Below are positions 22,645 through 33,661 of a stretch of 64,000 bases of DNA, piece after piece. Each line of letters opens with the position of its first letter. Positions within the stretch are counted from its first letter, which is position 1. Under the pieces are notes generated by a model. That model was not told the DNA's origin. It ran no database searches and was given only the letters and a program-made list of their open reading frames with translations. The stretch is taken from assembly GCA_032622095.1 (NCBI GenBank), contig CP136064.1, positions 250,353,984 through 250,417,983 on the forward strand, given 5' to 3'. This stretch comes from Siphonodentalium dalli (Eukaryota > Mollusca > Scaphopoda > Gadilida > Siphonodentaliidae). Both the position numbers and the translations under genes were made by a program.

Positions 22645-22773
22645 TGCACTTGTATTATATTTTCGTCTCTGTCGTCTGCTTTTATTACCTGAAAAATTCT
22701 CCAAATGAATACTATACCATTCCAATGTAGGCTTTCATAAGTGAATGGTAGAATTTATTCAGTACAGAAAGGG
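22587..22773. mobile_element. Right part of a CCCTTTCTATAC-family TTAA element
   Basis: The end 'attcagtacagaaaggg' is followed by TTAA (22774-22777). The body ('ttacctgaacagttcccacc', 'ctgtcgtctgcttttattac') matches 32740-32971 and the inverse of 60810-61010. The left end is not found. It contains a (TA)n run. Confidence 0.6.
22611..22640. repeat. (TA)n microsatellite
   Basis: A continuous TA run inside the MITE fragment. Confidence 0.9.
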
Positions 22774-22852
22774 TTAATAAGTATTTCATGTTTTTATCGA
22801 TGTTACAATTTGTCTTTTATCAAACCTGGATCTAAATGACGGCAGACCTGTT

Positions 22853-23268
22853 TCAAGTTTTATTATTTGACTGGATGTGCCTCAATGCTAACAAAGCTGC
22901 ACCAGTAGACGAATCTGTTACAGGTCGGATTTCTACATTAAAATCACTATAGATTTCCCTCACGGCTCTCTGCATGATCGAATTGTCTCTGAATGCTGAC
23001 CCGGTTGCTACTATCGTTTGAATCCCGTGGCTTCTTAGCATATCTTTGGGCATCATTTTATTCAGGTTTTCGATTATTCCAAAACAGATGGATTTGAATA
23101 TCTGACCAACATTCATACTGCTTGGAGTGATGTTCCACGCCCTAGCAGACATATCAGGGTCGTGCCTCTCCCCAAACAGCGTAGGGGCTATATGCATCGT
23201 GTTATCTTGAGACTGCGCGGCTTTCGTTATCAATGTCTCCCATATTTGGGCATCCTCTTTATGGCAAT
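22853..23268 (-). CDS. SHPK: Sedoheptulokinase, exon 4 (C-terminal)
   Basis: The acceptor ttctacag (minus strand) ends at 23269, and the exon starts with AT to complete the Asp codon begun in exon 3. It encodes residues 331-468 and ends at TGA 22853-22855. It contains the C-terminal FGGY_C features: 'IAPTLFGERHDPD' (about 357-369), 'TIVATGSAFRDNSIMQ' (about 415-430, the glycine-rich adenosine-binding loop) and 'DSSTGAALLALRHI' (about 449-462). Length and order match animal SHPK, with no frame damage. Confidence 0.93.
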
Positions 23269-23982
23269 CTGTAGAAAAAAATAACACAATAAATGAAAGA
23301 ATTTAAAACAGCTGTCAAAGAAATCAACGATATCTGATTATTTTTCCATGTATGGCACCACAAGGGGTCACTTCAATGTCATGTTTTAGTCGTTGTTGCC
23401 AACAGCTGATACTTTATAGCCTCATTCTTAGAACATTTGGTTACAATTTTGGTACATCATTTCACGAATGATAGTGTATCATGGTGACATGTCATAACAA
23501 ATATACGGTACTCAACTATGAAGGAATGTTTATAATTACCATATATGCATTATACTTTTACCAGGTGTTTATCAGTCCGACATCGCCTTTCTAGTAATGG
23601 CATAAAACAAAACGCAAAGGAATGGATTTAAACAGCTGTAACTGTCAAAGAAATAAATGATGTCCGATATTTTTTTTGCATGTATATATAGGGAGCATAT
23701 ATAGGGAGCGCCATATATAGGGAGCGCCATCGTCAATTTTCCGCCGTCGTTATATGCTATCTGTTAGTCTATATACTTAAATCACAAACTTTAATGTCAT
23801 GCAACCAATCGTTCAACGTCGAATATCAAACTTAAGTATATATATAATTATAGAGAGATATAATGTCCACAGAACGATCAATTAATGATCCAAACTCCAA
23901 CTAGCTTCACAAACATTTCCCGCTATATTCACCCCTATACTACATGTACTATACATCATGGTAATACAATCATTATACTCAC

Positions 23983-24180
23983 CAAAGTTTTGTAACATAT
24001 TGCTAATCATGGCCACGAACTCTGATAGAACATTACCACCATTCAAACTTGCCGCCACCGCCAAGTACTGATCCTCGTCGATAAACGGGAAATATTCAAC
24101 GCTTCCGTTTGCTTGGTCTCGCTCTGGTCTGAAGTTGTTGACAGGGAAACATAGCTGTGCCGAGGTTCCGATATTCATTA
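23983..24180 (-). CDS. SHPK: Sedoheptulokinase, exon 3
   Basis: Acceptor aactttttcag (minus) precedes 24180; donor gtgagt follows 23983. It encodes residues 265-331, beginning 'VMNIGTSAQLC' and containing 'YLAVAASLNGGNVL' (about 303-316), the conserved region after the hinge in FGGY kinases. Phases agree with exons 2 and 4 (one base carried at each junction). Confidence 0.93.
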
Positions 24181-24224
24181 CTGAAAAAGTTAAACCATCA
24201 TACCATGCAGTGATACAGAAGACT

Positions 24225-24640
24225 TGATCGAGACTTTCTCATATGAAGGCCACATACCAAGTATCATCAAATTCTGTCGAATATTGTTCAAGTTATTTAA
24301 ACATCAGAACAACAAAATAATCGGTAAATTTTAAGTCGAATAACGGGAATAACAACGTCAGATATGGCCTCACCGAACCCTGTTTCGAAATTTATCTGTA
24401 CATTTTCATATGATTAATACACATACTAAAGCTATCGGATAATCATAACTTGAGTTATCATCTGGACATCAAAATAATCCGCAAATTCTGAGACGAATTA
24501 AAAGGGGCATAACTCCGCTAGAAATTGCCGGACCGGATCAAAATTCGAACTGTGTTAGAACATGCTCACCATGTGAAGGCCACATACCAAGTTTCATCAA
24601 ATTCTGTCGAATACTATTCAAGTTATATTCAGGACAACAA
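24225..24640. repeat. Dispersed tandem repeat in SHPK intron 2
   Basis: 'gaaggccacataccaagt' with 'atcaaattctgtcgaata' occurs twice (about 24236 and 24577), with 'gggcataactccgctag' between. It belongs to the same style as 53030-54175, in opposite orientation. Confidence 0.6.
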
Positions 24641-24959
24641 CGCTTCGGATGGACTCGACCAAGTCTTCTCGGTCCACAGCAGTCTGGAGTAAACTACGAC
24701 AGTCTGGAGTAAACTACATACCCACATATAAAAAATAGTATCAGTATGAATCTGAGTGTATGTTTACATAGACTGGGTCCACAACAGCTTGGGATATCGG
24801 TTGGGATGATGATTTTTTTTTGGACCGGGTCCTGTCCGTTGCTCTTCTATAACGGACTTACGCCAAGAAGAGTGGGAGGGAGTTATTTATATTGCTTGTA
24901 TGTCTTCGGATTAGGTCAAATGAAAGCTTTGCGTATATTAACATAGAGGGCAGCCTTTC

Positions 24960-25640
24960 CCAATCATGATAATACAAGAAAACTAAGATGCATGCATCAG
25001 GTCGCCCGTGAACTATTTATCATAGAATTCTTGTAGCTATCTATTATACATTTTGGAATATCTGTATGCATGTATGTATGAATGCATGTATCTATGTGTG
25101 TTATAGACTCGGATTTGGTATTTAACGTGTCAACTTGACCTCGCTCATAGGCATGTTTCTGGACCTTGACCGATCCGACTAAAATTTTGTGCGTATGACT
25201 ACTTTGATCCCGGGAGCAATATGGACGGGTCCAATTTCACGTGGACCATGATGTCATCGAACGTGTTGATATAGGCATGTTTCTGGACCAATTGAACAAT
25301 AGTTTGTCCAGACGTTGTATATACCGGGCTCTGCCCAGATGGAGGCGATCACAAAGAAACCCCTAAATAGCCCGAGTACATCAGCTAGTATTATATATTT
25401 CTAGATTTAGTTACAAACTATATACCTGTATATTGTACAAAGAAATGTTTGACAAATGTATCTATATCAATATTACCATAGCGGTCATTAAAAATAGATA
25501 CGACGAAACAAAATTTTGAAGGGTGCATGTGATTGTGAGGAATAATAGGATCATAGGTAAATTTAATTTATGGACGCTTGCCGTGTTAATTTTCATTGGA
25601 CTACATGTATCAGGTAAATTTTTATATTTCAAATGATGAC
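24960..25640. other. Intronic sequence without recognised genes
   Basis: SHPK intron 2. 'ataggcatgtttctggacc' occurs twice (about 25146 and 25271), a short direct duplication. Nothing else supported. Confidence 0.4.
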
Positions 25641-26075
25641 AGGAATGCGGAAAGTTGAACTACCTAAGTAGTGGCTATCCGCATGAAGAGATATATATAC
25701 ATGTATTTAAAAACCAAAATAGAAGATAACTGCTGGCGACAATGTTTTCCAAAGAAATTCAAAGCATTCGATAGCTCCCATCTAGTGGTCACCCCGAAGA
25801 TCAATATGACGTTTGGTGACTATCAGATGAGGGATGTGGTCTGTACAGGTGCTAAAGAATTCAGTCATGCAAAGAGTAAGATACAAAATTGCTGCCTGTG
25901 GTTGTTTTTTAACGAAATTCGGAAAAATTAGATTACTCTCATCCTGGTTATCCAGAAGATCATTGTGGAATCTGGTGACGATCGGACAAGGGATGTCGTC
26001 TGTAGGATCAACCATATTATTTAGCCATAAAAATAGTAAAATTCAAGATCAACTGATAGAAAGTGTCTCGTAACG
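25641..26075. repeat. Diverged satellite-family units in SHPK intron 2
   Basis: 'ggaaagttgaact', 'cactggtgacNatcNgac'-like and 'gctaaagaattcagtcatgc' resemble the 34.4-40.8 kb monomers ('gctaaagaatttagtcatac'), about two units. Open frames here (25671-26073) are repeat-derived. Confidence 0.6.
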
Positions 26076-26695
26076 CGACACACAACGGTAGTTTTCACTT
26101 CACAATATTCAATCAGAATAAATGTATTTGCAAAGTCGCGCGGTCGGCCATTTTAAATCTAAACAATAATGAGTCAAGTCAGGCAACAATATCTCTTCAC
26201 GAGTTCATATACCAAATATGAACTATCATGTGATTCATGTCTATTCAGCAAATTACATTATGCATGGTTCGTGGATATTCGTTCCCGATTTGATTCTATA
26301 ACTGAAGGTTCCATCAGTCCCATTTAAATTCAAAATGGTCGACATTATTTGCAAACTGATACGACATGTGAACGGGTACGTGTGTATGTGATTAATCAAA
26401 ACGTGTGGGGCCATACTTGTGGGTGGTGTTGGTGGTGAATAAATTATAAGAAATTGTAACTGGGTTTAGTGTATAATTGCCACAACTGGGCAATAATAAA
26501 GGCAAAAACATAAGTTGCAATCCCAAGTTCCAATCACAAGATTAAAACAATATCACAATGCCGTGCTTTCAAAAAATTGGAATTTAACCATTGAAGAGTT
26601 ATAATAGACACATAAAAACCAGGACCCACCCTTCCGAGACCGACCTCTCGCGCCATGAATACAATCACGTACGATGTACATCGCGTATAGTTTAA

Positions 26696-27176
26696 AGGTA
26701 CTCAATCCGAACAGAGGGTCCCCATCTCAACAGATTCCAACAACAACAATCCGATCAGAGGGTCCTATATTACTATTTATTTGGCTTTGGGAGTAAAAAA
26801 TATTTGATTCGAGTCGAGGAACACATCAAACAAAGCTCAGAGTTATTAGATATTGATTTTTGAAATTTGTTATTTACTCGAGATGAGTACTAATAATTGC
26901 CTTCAACTGCCGTAATCTGCTCGGGATGTGTACACCAAAATCTATTAAAACAGACAAGGATGGATAACTCTAAAATCAACTGGTAATAATAAAAGCAATT
27001 TTGACTGAGTTCTGGGCCAGAAAGTATTCCCGATAATGAAAAATAATAGATTTCTAAAGTCGATATCTAACAAATCTGAGCTTTGATGGGTGACTTCCTC
27101 GACTCGAATCAAATATTTTTGACCCCCGAAGCCATTGAAATAGTAATTGAGAGGAGTTTTATCGGATTGAGTACCT
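26696..27176. mobile_element. TTAA element, AGGTACTCAA family, copy
   Basis: TTAA at 26692-26695 and 27177-27180; ends AGGTACTCAATCCG and inverse. It lies in SHPK intron 2. Open frame 27083-27451 starts inside it and runs out, so it is not a gene. Confidence 0.8.
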
Positions 27177-27242
27177 TTAAAGAGCGAAACTTGATGCTAC
27201 TGTATTTTGCCAAACATCCTGCTGATCTACGAATGTGCATAT

Positions 27243-27345
27243 ATGCAACCACAGTACCGAGTACCAGCGGTACTGCACACCAGTACCGGTACCGCAAAAA
27301 ATGCCCGAGTACCGGCGGTACCGGTATACTGCGTACCGTTGAGAA
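27243..27345. repeat. GTACC/GGTAC cluster
   Basis: About ten GTACC or GGTAC pentamers in 100 bp, in both orientations, as 'agtaccggcggtaccggta' and 'ccagtaccggtaccgc'. Locally GC-rich and strongly self-complementary. Confidence 0.65.
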
Positions 27346-27469
27346 GCCTGGATTGAATTGTTGTATAAAAAACAGCACTATATATACATGTAAATATAAA
27401 ATAAAACAGTGCTACATCTTATTACAGATTATTTCCACATATAATCAGTGACTACAGGCAGTCTGACAA

Positions 27470-27860
27470 AATAAAGTTTCAGTGACACTCTATCCGAAGA
27501 GGGGGATAATTTCATCTGTTACAGTCAATGGAGCAATTATGAATCTGGAAAGCTGAAATTTCTAAGTAATACTAGATATCGACATGACGCGATAACATAT
27601 AACGTAAATGCAATATGGCCGCTGGCGACCATTTTTTCCAATGAAATTCAAAAAATATTTGATAGCTCTCATCTAATAGATCAATATCAAGATAAATATG
27701 AAGTTTGGTGATGATCGGATGAGTGAAGTGGACTGTGGTCTGTGCTAAAGGGTTTAGTAATGCTAATAGTAACATCCAAAATCGCTGTCAGTGGCACGTT
27801 TTTTTAACGAAATTCGGAAAAACTACACTACTCCCATCTTGTTGTTATCCCGAAGTATAA
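27470..27860. repeat. Diverged satellite-family units with leader module
   Basis: 'tttcagtgacactcta', 'ttacagtcaatggagcaatt' and 'gcgaccattttttccaatga' parallel the leader and monomers at 35140-35460. This is a second old copy within SHPK intron 2. Confidence 0.6.
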
Positions 27861-28365
27861 ATGATGAAACTATATCGACAGAATATTTTATTTTTATAGA
27901 CAAAGGACAACCTAAATGGGTGACAACAATATATATGAATAATAAAGTTTATATTTAAAAAAAGTAAATTAATAATTAATTAACAAAATTGACATAATAA
28001 TTTCAATAATATTTTTATATTTTAAACAGTAAATTAATAATTGCCACTTTTAAATTTAAAATTTAATTTTATCGGCTTCCTTAAAAAGATTCTTACCTTA
28101 ATATTTTTATGTGCACTTTATAAACCTCATTGAGTCATCTTTGTCATGTATTGAGTTTGATATCTTTTGTTAACAGTTTATAAATCATGTATGTCTCATG
28201 TTTGTTATATTGTATGTGTTTATTATGATTAAATAAAGTTATCATTTAAAATAAATGTATTCACTTTCTATATTATTATTTCACAAAAAAACCCTCAAAT
28301 ACCCCAAAACACAATAGTTTAGAGTCGCTAATTAGTTAATCCGATTGCCTATAACACTAAGCACA
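27861..28365. other. AT-rich intronic sequence, no gene
   Basis: Mostly A/T words ('aataattaattaac'); nothing supported. Confidence 0.4.
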
Positions 28366-28369
28366 TAGG

Positions 28370-28890
28370 CCGCTTACATCTTTTAAATGGAGCCGATCGC
28401 TTACACTTTATAGAATGAAAGAACGAAAAGTTGAATAAAATCAACAAATTTGTGAATTTAAAAACAATTCAAACGTTAATGTTTTCCATGTCATAACCCG
28501 GACATATGTACTAAATTTCAGTTATGTCCATTTATAAACAAAGAAGATAATGCGACATCAAGTCCGCTTACACCTTTTATTTTGGAGCCGGCCGCATACA
28601 CTTTATAGTGTGTTTCAGAACGAAAAAGTTGAATAAAATCAACAAATTTGTGAATTTAAAAACAATGCAAACGTTATTGTATTCCATGTCCCAGCCCGGA
28701 CATATTTCAATAATATTCATTGAGAAACAACGGACCAAACGCCATATAACACCCCGGTTACACCTTTTATTCCGAGCCGGCCTCGGCCTCGGCATACACT
28801 TTATAGTGTGTCCCGAGCTGGCCCAGGTCGACTGGGGCGAGTGGGCCCTGGGGCGAGTGGGCCGGTTTCCGGCACCTTTTATAATCGTGA
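28370..28890. repeat. Tandem repeat, ~190-bp unit, about 2.7 copies
   Basis: 'ttgaataaaatcaacaaatt' recurs at about 28430 and 28630, and 'tacactttatag' at about 28402, 28597 and 28794, each after a 'ggagccg' or 'cgagccgg' word. The third unit turns into GC-rich 'gggcgagtgggcc' sequence. Confidence 0.75.
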
Positions 28891-29440
28891 GCAAGCTTCC
28901 TTGGTTTGCAGCAGGTATCCGTTTGTGCGTAGTTTAATTTAGAAAGTTCCCCAATTAATATCGTAAATAGAGCGACTGTATTTGACAGAGAAGGCATCTG
29001 TTATTGATTATCAAGTTGTTATACATTAAAAAACGACAAATGCACATGCCCGTTCAAGCGTAGTAGTCTATTTTCCCCATGTTAAACGACATCCGCAAAT
29101 ACCAAATAACGCTACCCTACTGCAAATGTTTTACATGACAACTGTTAATATATTTGGGCTGAATTCATCAGATGTGGTATGATTCCTCAAAATAAACCAC
29201 AAAACCATCGTTACTTGGAAATGTATTTTGGGCTAACATTTACAGAAATCCTTCACCTCAATTATTCCGACATACACATCAGATGAAAAACCACCATCAT
29301 ACAACCGCCCAATTAAATTGGGCGAAATGAAACATATCAGAGGTATTCGTTGAATGCAAAAGCAACGAGATAACAAAGTCTATAGTTTTCCAGAGAATTT
29401 CGATTTGTCGCGCTATCAGAAAGTGCATTCAAACAATACA
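28891..29440. other. Intronic sequence, no gene
   Basis: SHPK intron 2, no repeat partner or frame that I can support. Confidence 0.35.
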
Positions 29441-29444
29441 TTAA

Positions 29445-29912
29445 AGGTACTCAACCCGTAAAGAGGGTCCCCATCTCAACAGATTCCAACAACAACAATC
29501 CGATCAGAGGGTCCCATGTTACTATTTCTTTGGCTTTGGGGGTAAAAAATATTTGATTCGAGTCGAGGAACCCATCAAACAAAGCTCAGAGTTATTAGAT
29601 ATTGATTTTTCAAATTTGTTATGTTCTCGAGATGAGTACTAATAACTGCCGTAATCTGCTCTGGATGTGTACTCCAAATCTATTCAAACAGACAAGGATG
29701 AATAACTCTAAAATCAAGTGGTAATTTTAACGCAATTTGACTGAGTTCTGGGCCAGATAGTATTCCCGATAATGAAAAATAATAGATTTCTAAAATCGAT
29801 ATCTAACAAATCTGAGCTTTGATGGGTGACTTCCTCGACTCGAATCAAATATTTTTGACCCCCGAAGCCATTGAAATAGTAATTGAGAGGAGTTTTATCG
29901 GGTTGAGTACCT
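29445..29912 (+). mobile_element. TTAA element, AGGTACTCAA family, left member of inverted twin pair
   Basis: TTAA at 29441-29444 and 29913-29916, 468 bp. The reverse complement of 29984-30451 is the same length and appears identical wherever I compared. Target duplications differ in flanking bases, consistent with two separate TTAA sites. Confidence 0.85.
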
Positions 29913-29983
29913 TTAATATTTCTTCAAAATAATATATCATCTACCGTGATAGTAACAGGTATAGTGATGATACGATCGTTTAA

Positions 29984-30451
29984 AGGTACTCAACCCGATA
30001 AAACTCCTCTCAATTACTATTTCAATGGCTTCGGGGGTCAAAAATATTTGATTCGAGTCGAGGAAGTCACCCATCAAAGCTCAGATTTGTTAGATATCGA
30101 TTTTAGAAATCTATTATTTTTCATTATCGGGAATACTATCTGGCCCAGAACTCAGTCAAATTGCGTTAAAATTACCACTTGATTTTAGAGTTATTCATCC
30201 TTGTCTGTTTGAATAGATTTGGAGTACACATCCAGAGCAGATTACGGCAGTTATTAGTACTCATCTCGAGAACATAACAAATTTGAAAAATCAATATCTA
30301 ATAACTCTGAGCTTTGTTTGATGGGTTCCTCGACTCGAATCAAATATTTTTTACCCCCAAAGCCAAAGAAATAGTAACATGGGACCCTCTGATCGGATTG
30401 TTGTTGTTGGAATCTGTTGAGATGGGGACCCTCTTTACGGGTTGAGTACCT
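29984..30451 (-). mobile_element. TTAA element, AGGTACTCAA family, right member of inverted twin pair
   Basis: TTAA at 29980-29983 and 30452-30455, 468 bp, inverted relative to 29445-29912, with only about 70 bp between them. The pair can fold as a ~470-bp-arm hairpin in SHPK intron 2 RNA or DNA. Confidence 0.85.
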
Positions 30452-30455
30452 TTAA

Positions 30456-31078
30456 TCGCGGACACGCCAGGTTATAAATCACATTTGGGGGTTTACGCGA
30501 ATTCCGGGATCCACGTTTATAAGTGGGGTTGGACTCGGTCAAAACAAAAAGTATAATCCCAACCGATATCCCAAGCTATTGTGGGCCGAGTAGACTTATC
30601 TACGGATGGACATGCAGAATGACATTGTATTTAATGCTTTTGTTATTCCCCGCGCTGCGAAATTCCTATGGTGTCTTTATTGATTATTGATAATGCTATT
30701 TTCCAAGTTAGGTTATACCCTCTGCATGAGGCACAGACTATCAAACATCCACCTTTAATAATAAGTTAATATTTGACAGTCTATAGTCTATAGAGATATA
30801 CGCATCAGATGAACTGCATTGTTGTATAGTTGCATGTGACCTGACCCTCCACCACATAAGTGTTCAAAATTCGAAATCAAAATGAAAATAGAGAGAGAGA
30901 TATATATCCTTATACATGTTACGAGAAACTCGAGATTTGTATGCCTATACATAATGAAACATATGAACTATATTTCTGGATAATTAATATGCCGAATATT
31001 TGGTGACCTCCATGTGTTATATTCGCGCATTCTAATTATTTCATATGACTGGTATATATATGTATTAGCTGTTCTCAC
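30456..31078. other. Intronic sequence, no gene
   Basis: Part of SHPK intron 2. 'aaccgatatcccaagctatt' (about 30559) is the inverse of 'aacagcttgggatatcggtt' near 24782, so a short dispersed piece is shared within the intron. Confidence 0.4.
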
Positions 31079-31263
31079 CAGCTTCATTCTTTCCCATCAA
31101 TGATGACCACACTGCGCACTGGAAGTCTCCCCGTGGTGCCAAAACCGGGATTCCCTTGGGCATTCCTAGAAACTCCGCACACATATCACCAACAGCGTGC
31201 ATGCAACAAGCATCATTCGATACGGATGGCAGAAGACGGACAGGGAAGCCAACAGGATCCAAT
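31079..31263 (-). CDS. SHPK: Sedoheptulokinase, exon 2
   Basis: Acceptor cttatag (minus) precedes 31263; donor gtgaga follows 31079. It encodes residues 203-265, 'DPVGFPVRLLPSVS' then 'GIPVLAPRGDFQCAVWSSL'. The GD-x-Q segment (Asp about 249) is where FGGY carbohydrate kinases carry the catalytic base. Two bases are carried in from exon 1 and one out to exon 3. Confidence 0.93.
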
Positions 31264-31320
31264 CTATAAGGAGAATCATTGTGTACGGCTAGTTGCTAAT
31301 ATATATAATAGCTACATTAA

Positions 31321-31953
31321 AGGGGTACTGTACGCCAATTTCAATAAATTCCCGGTAACAATTGCGATCTAATATCAATATTATATTTTAAAATAACGTA
31401 TTTGAGTCGACGATGTCTACTGAAAACGTTCCGGTTAACAGGCTACCACAAAAGTAAAATTGAATTATTTAATATAAAATCATTTATGGCTGGAGTCATA
31501 AAATGGAGAATTATGCCAGTACGAGTTACCGTTCTTGAAATCTCACATGTTGGGTGTCTTTTATCGACGGCCGTTTACGACGAACATTATTGAGTTGCGA
31601 ACAAAACATGTTACATGCAAAAGGAAGTCCCGCTATAACCAATTTGGAAAAAAAGAGAAGAAACAAGATTCATAAAGCGTCAAGTATTTTTATAGGGGGT
31701 GAGATTGTTCGATGGAAGAGATTGCAGGCATCAATTGAACTTCCTGTTCATCCTGCAACCTGCGTCTTCTCCGGTGAAGGTCAAAAACATGGCGCGTAGT
31801 TTGAAATCGTAATATTTTTATTTCCAAGATCAATATTTTCGTCGCTAAATTAGGTTTATACGAAACTCATATAACACGAACACAATCTAACTTGAAAGTT
31901 ATGTCAATGGGAATAAATAAAAAAAATGGCCTATCTCTGTGTACAGTACCCCT
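31321..31953. mobile_element. TTAA element, AGGGGTACTGTAC family, copy 2
   Basis: TTAA at 31317-31320 and 31954-31957. AGGGGTACTGTACGCC and its inverse bound 633 bp. It lies in SHPK intron 1, starting only 57 bp from the exon 2 acceptor. Open frames inside (31402-31799) have no recognised motif. Confidence 0.75.
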
Positions 31954-31957
31954 TTAA

Positions 31958-32390
31958 AGAATTTATTATTATAAAGGTGGCTTTCCAAAAAAATAAAAAA
32001 CGATTTGTGTGAGCCAAATTTACATTATGTAAGCAACACATTAATTTTTCCTTCATCAATTTCTTTTTTTTTACCACAAAGAGAGATAGCGTGAAACTGA
32101 CATGGCTTGTTCGAACACCAAAAATTACGCATACACGTACAAACGTTGGTAAGAGGTAACTCAACACATACCTACGCGAGAGATTAATTTACCGAACAAA
32201 CTCGTCGACTTAGCGCTGAAAAAAAAACATTTTTGTTTCTAATAATTATAAGGCCATAATATTATGTCCCGTGATAGCGAAGCTCGATCAAATATGATTT
32301 ATTATGTCACAAAGGGAGGGTACCGTGATTCGTATATCTGGGCAATGTTAATTGTCAGGGGCTTAACGAGGTCGGTAGTATCTACGAAGA
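31958..32390. other. Intronic sequence, no gene
   Basis: SHPK intron 1 between two TTAA elements; nothing supported. Confidence 0.35.
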
Positions 32391-32394
32391 TTAA

Positions 32395-32729
32395 AGGGGT
32401 ACTCTACATTAAATCCTGGCATTTATGGGACTTGTGTGTGTTATATAATCTGACTCTCCATAGAGGAGGTATTAAAGATATATATATATATATATATATA
32501 ACTCTGTGAACGAAACAAACAACATGGTAATTATAATGAAAATTTTATAAATGGTTGGAATCATAAACTCATTTTCATTATAATTACCATGTTGTTTGCG
32601 TCGTTCATAGAGAATTTGGGTGCATTTTGCACTAATCCATGGCTCAAATTAATTCATTTGTTGCATATATCCTTTTGATTATTAAAGAGATGGTCCCATA
32701 AATGGTCAGATTTAGTGCACAGTACCCAT
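32395..32729. mobile_element. TTAA element, AGGGGTACTGTAC family, copy 3
   Basis: TTAA at 32391-32394 and 32730-32733; AGGGGTACTCTACATTAAAT against ttagtgcacagtacccat. Internal palindrome 'aacaacatggtaattataat' (about 32518) mirrored at 32575-32600, shared with 20465-20703. It contains a (TA)n run at 32479-32500. Confidence 0.75.
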
Positions 32730-32739
32730 TTAACGTTAA

Positions 32740-32971
32740 CACTTTCTATACTAAATACTCACAGACGAGTAGTTCCCTTAGGAAATGTTCAGATATTAAG
32801 TTCAATTAACGACCATTGCCCACCAATGAATAAGAATCATTCTGCTCTTGCATTATCTTTTCGCGCGCATGTCGTCTATGTTTGTTACCTGACACATCTC
32901 CAGTTGAATAATAGACCACTCCAATGTATACTTTTACAACTGAGTGGGAGAATCCATTCAGTATAGAAAGG
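32740..32971. mobile_element. TTAA element, CCCTTTCTATAC family, copy
   Basis: TTAA at 32736-32739, then cactttctatactaaatact; the right end is attcagtatagaaagg without a clean TTAA. The body matches 22587-22773 ('tgtcgtctatgtttgttacc'). SHPK intron 1. Confidence 0.65.
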
Positions 32972-33224
32972 TAAGCTCGTGATATTGCTCGTGTATATGA
33001 GAGACTCGTATCCCTGATCCAGCCTCTATTTCCTGTATATCTCTTATCGATAACGTCACCGATCAGTCATTTACCACTCCTAGTCAAGTGGTCCGGCTAA
33101 TTTGCTATGATGTTGGTGAGTCCCACTGAATTGCGATCATGCTGGTTTGGCAAACTGATGCTGTTAAGAAAAATTACCGTTATATTTTCTAAAATGTCAT
33201 TTTGGCAGTGTTATGGATAATCAT

Positions 33225-33435
33225 GGCGAATCAAACAAAAGCCACTGGACGTATGTAACATTCAAGAACATATATACATTGTATTTGCAAATATTTCAAC
33301 AAGGCAATGACAGCACTGGTGCTTGCAGAACGACATAAATAGCCATCTTGGTTAATGGTCGGTTTGCAACAACCAATACATGCAGTCATTATTAAAATAT
33401 TTTATATGTTTTTGAATGTTTTATACACAAAATGG
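33225..33435. repeat. Dispersed repeat; uninterrupted counterpart of 59110-59236/60322-60365
   Basis: 'gtaacattcaagaacatata', 'ggtcggtttgcaacaacc' and 'gtcattattaaaatatttta' align with the two flanks of the hAT-type element at 59237-60313. So this copy shows the site without that insertion. It lies in SHPK intron 1. Confidence 0.7.
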
Positions 33436-33661
33436 ATTTTCTTCAATTCGTTCAAATTAGCAAAAACACTGCGAAAATTACAACTTTCGATTAAAAAAAA
33501 CGGTATTTTTTCTTAACAATATCAGTTTGCCCTACCAGCATCATATACGCCAAATTCATAGCGAATCACAGGACCAGGGTGGCTACATCCCACAAGACTC
33601 CTGCAGTTATTTAGAAAACGGCATATATATACAGGCTATACTATATAGTATGCTAACTCAC

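Noticed and set aside
26084-26690. Additional SHPK exon in intron 2
   Set aside because: Exon 2 and exon 3 join in phase and the 468-residue product already has the family length, so no extra exon is needed.
28577-28997. Overlapping 76-109-codon frames on both strands
   Set aside because: They are produced by the GC-rich third unit of the 190-bp tandem repeat.
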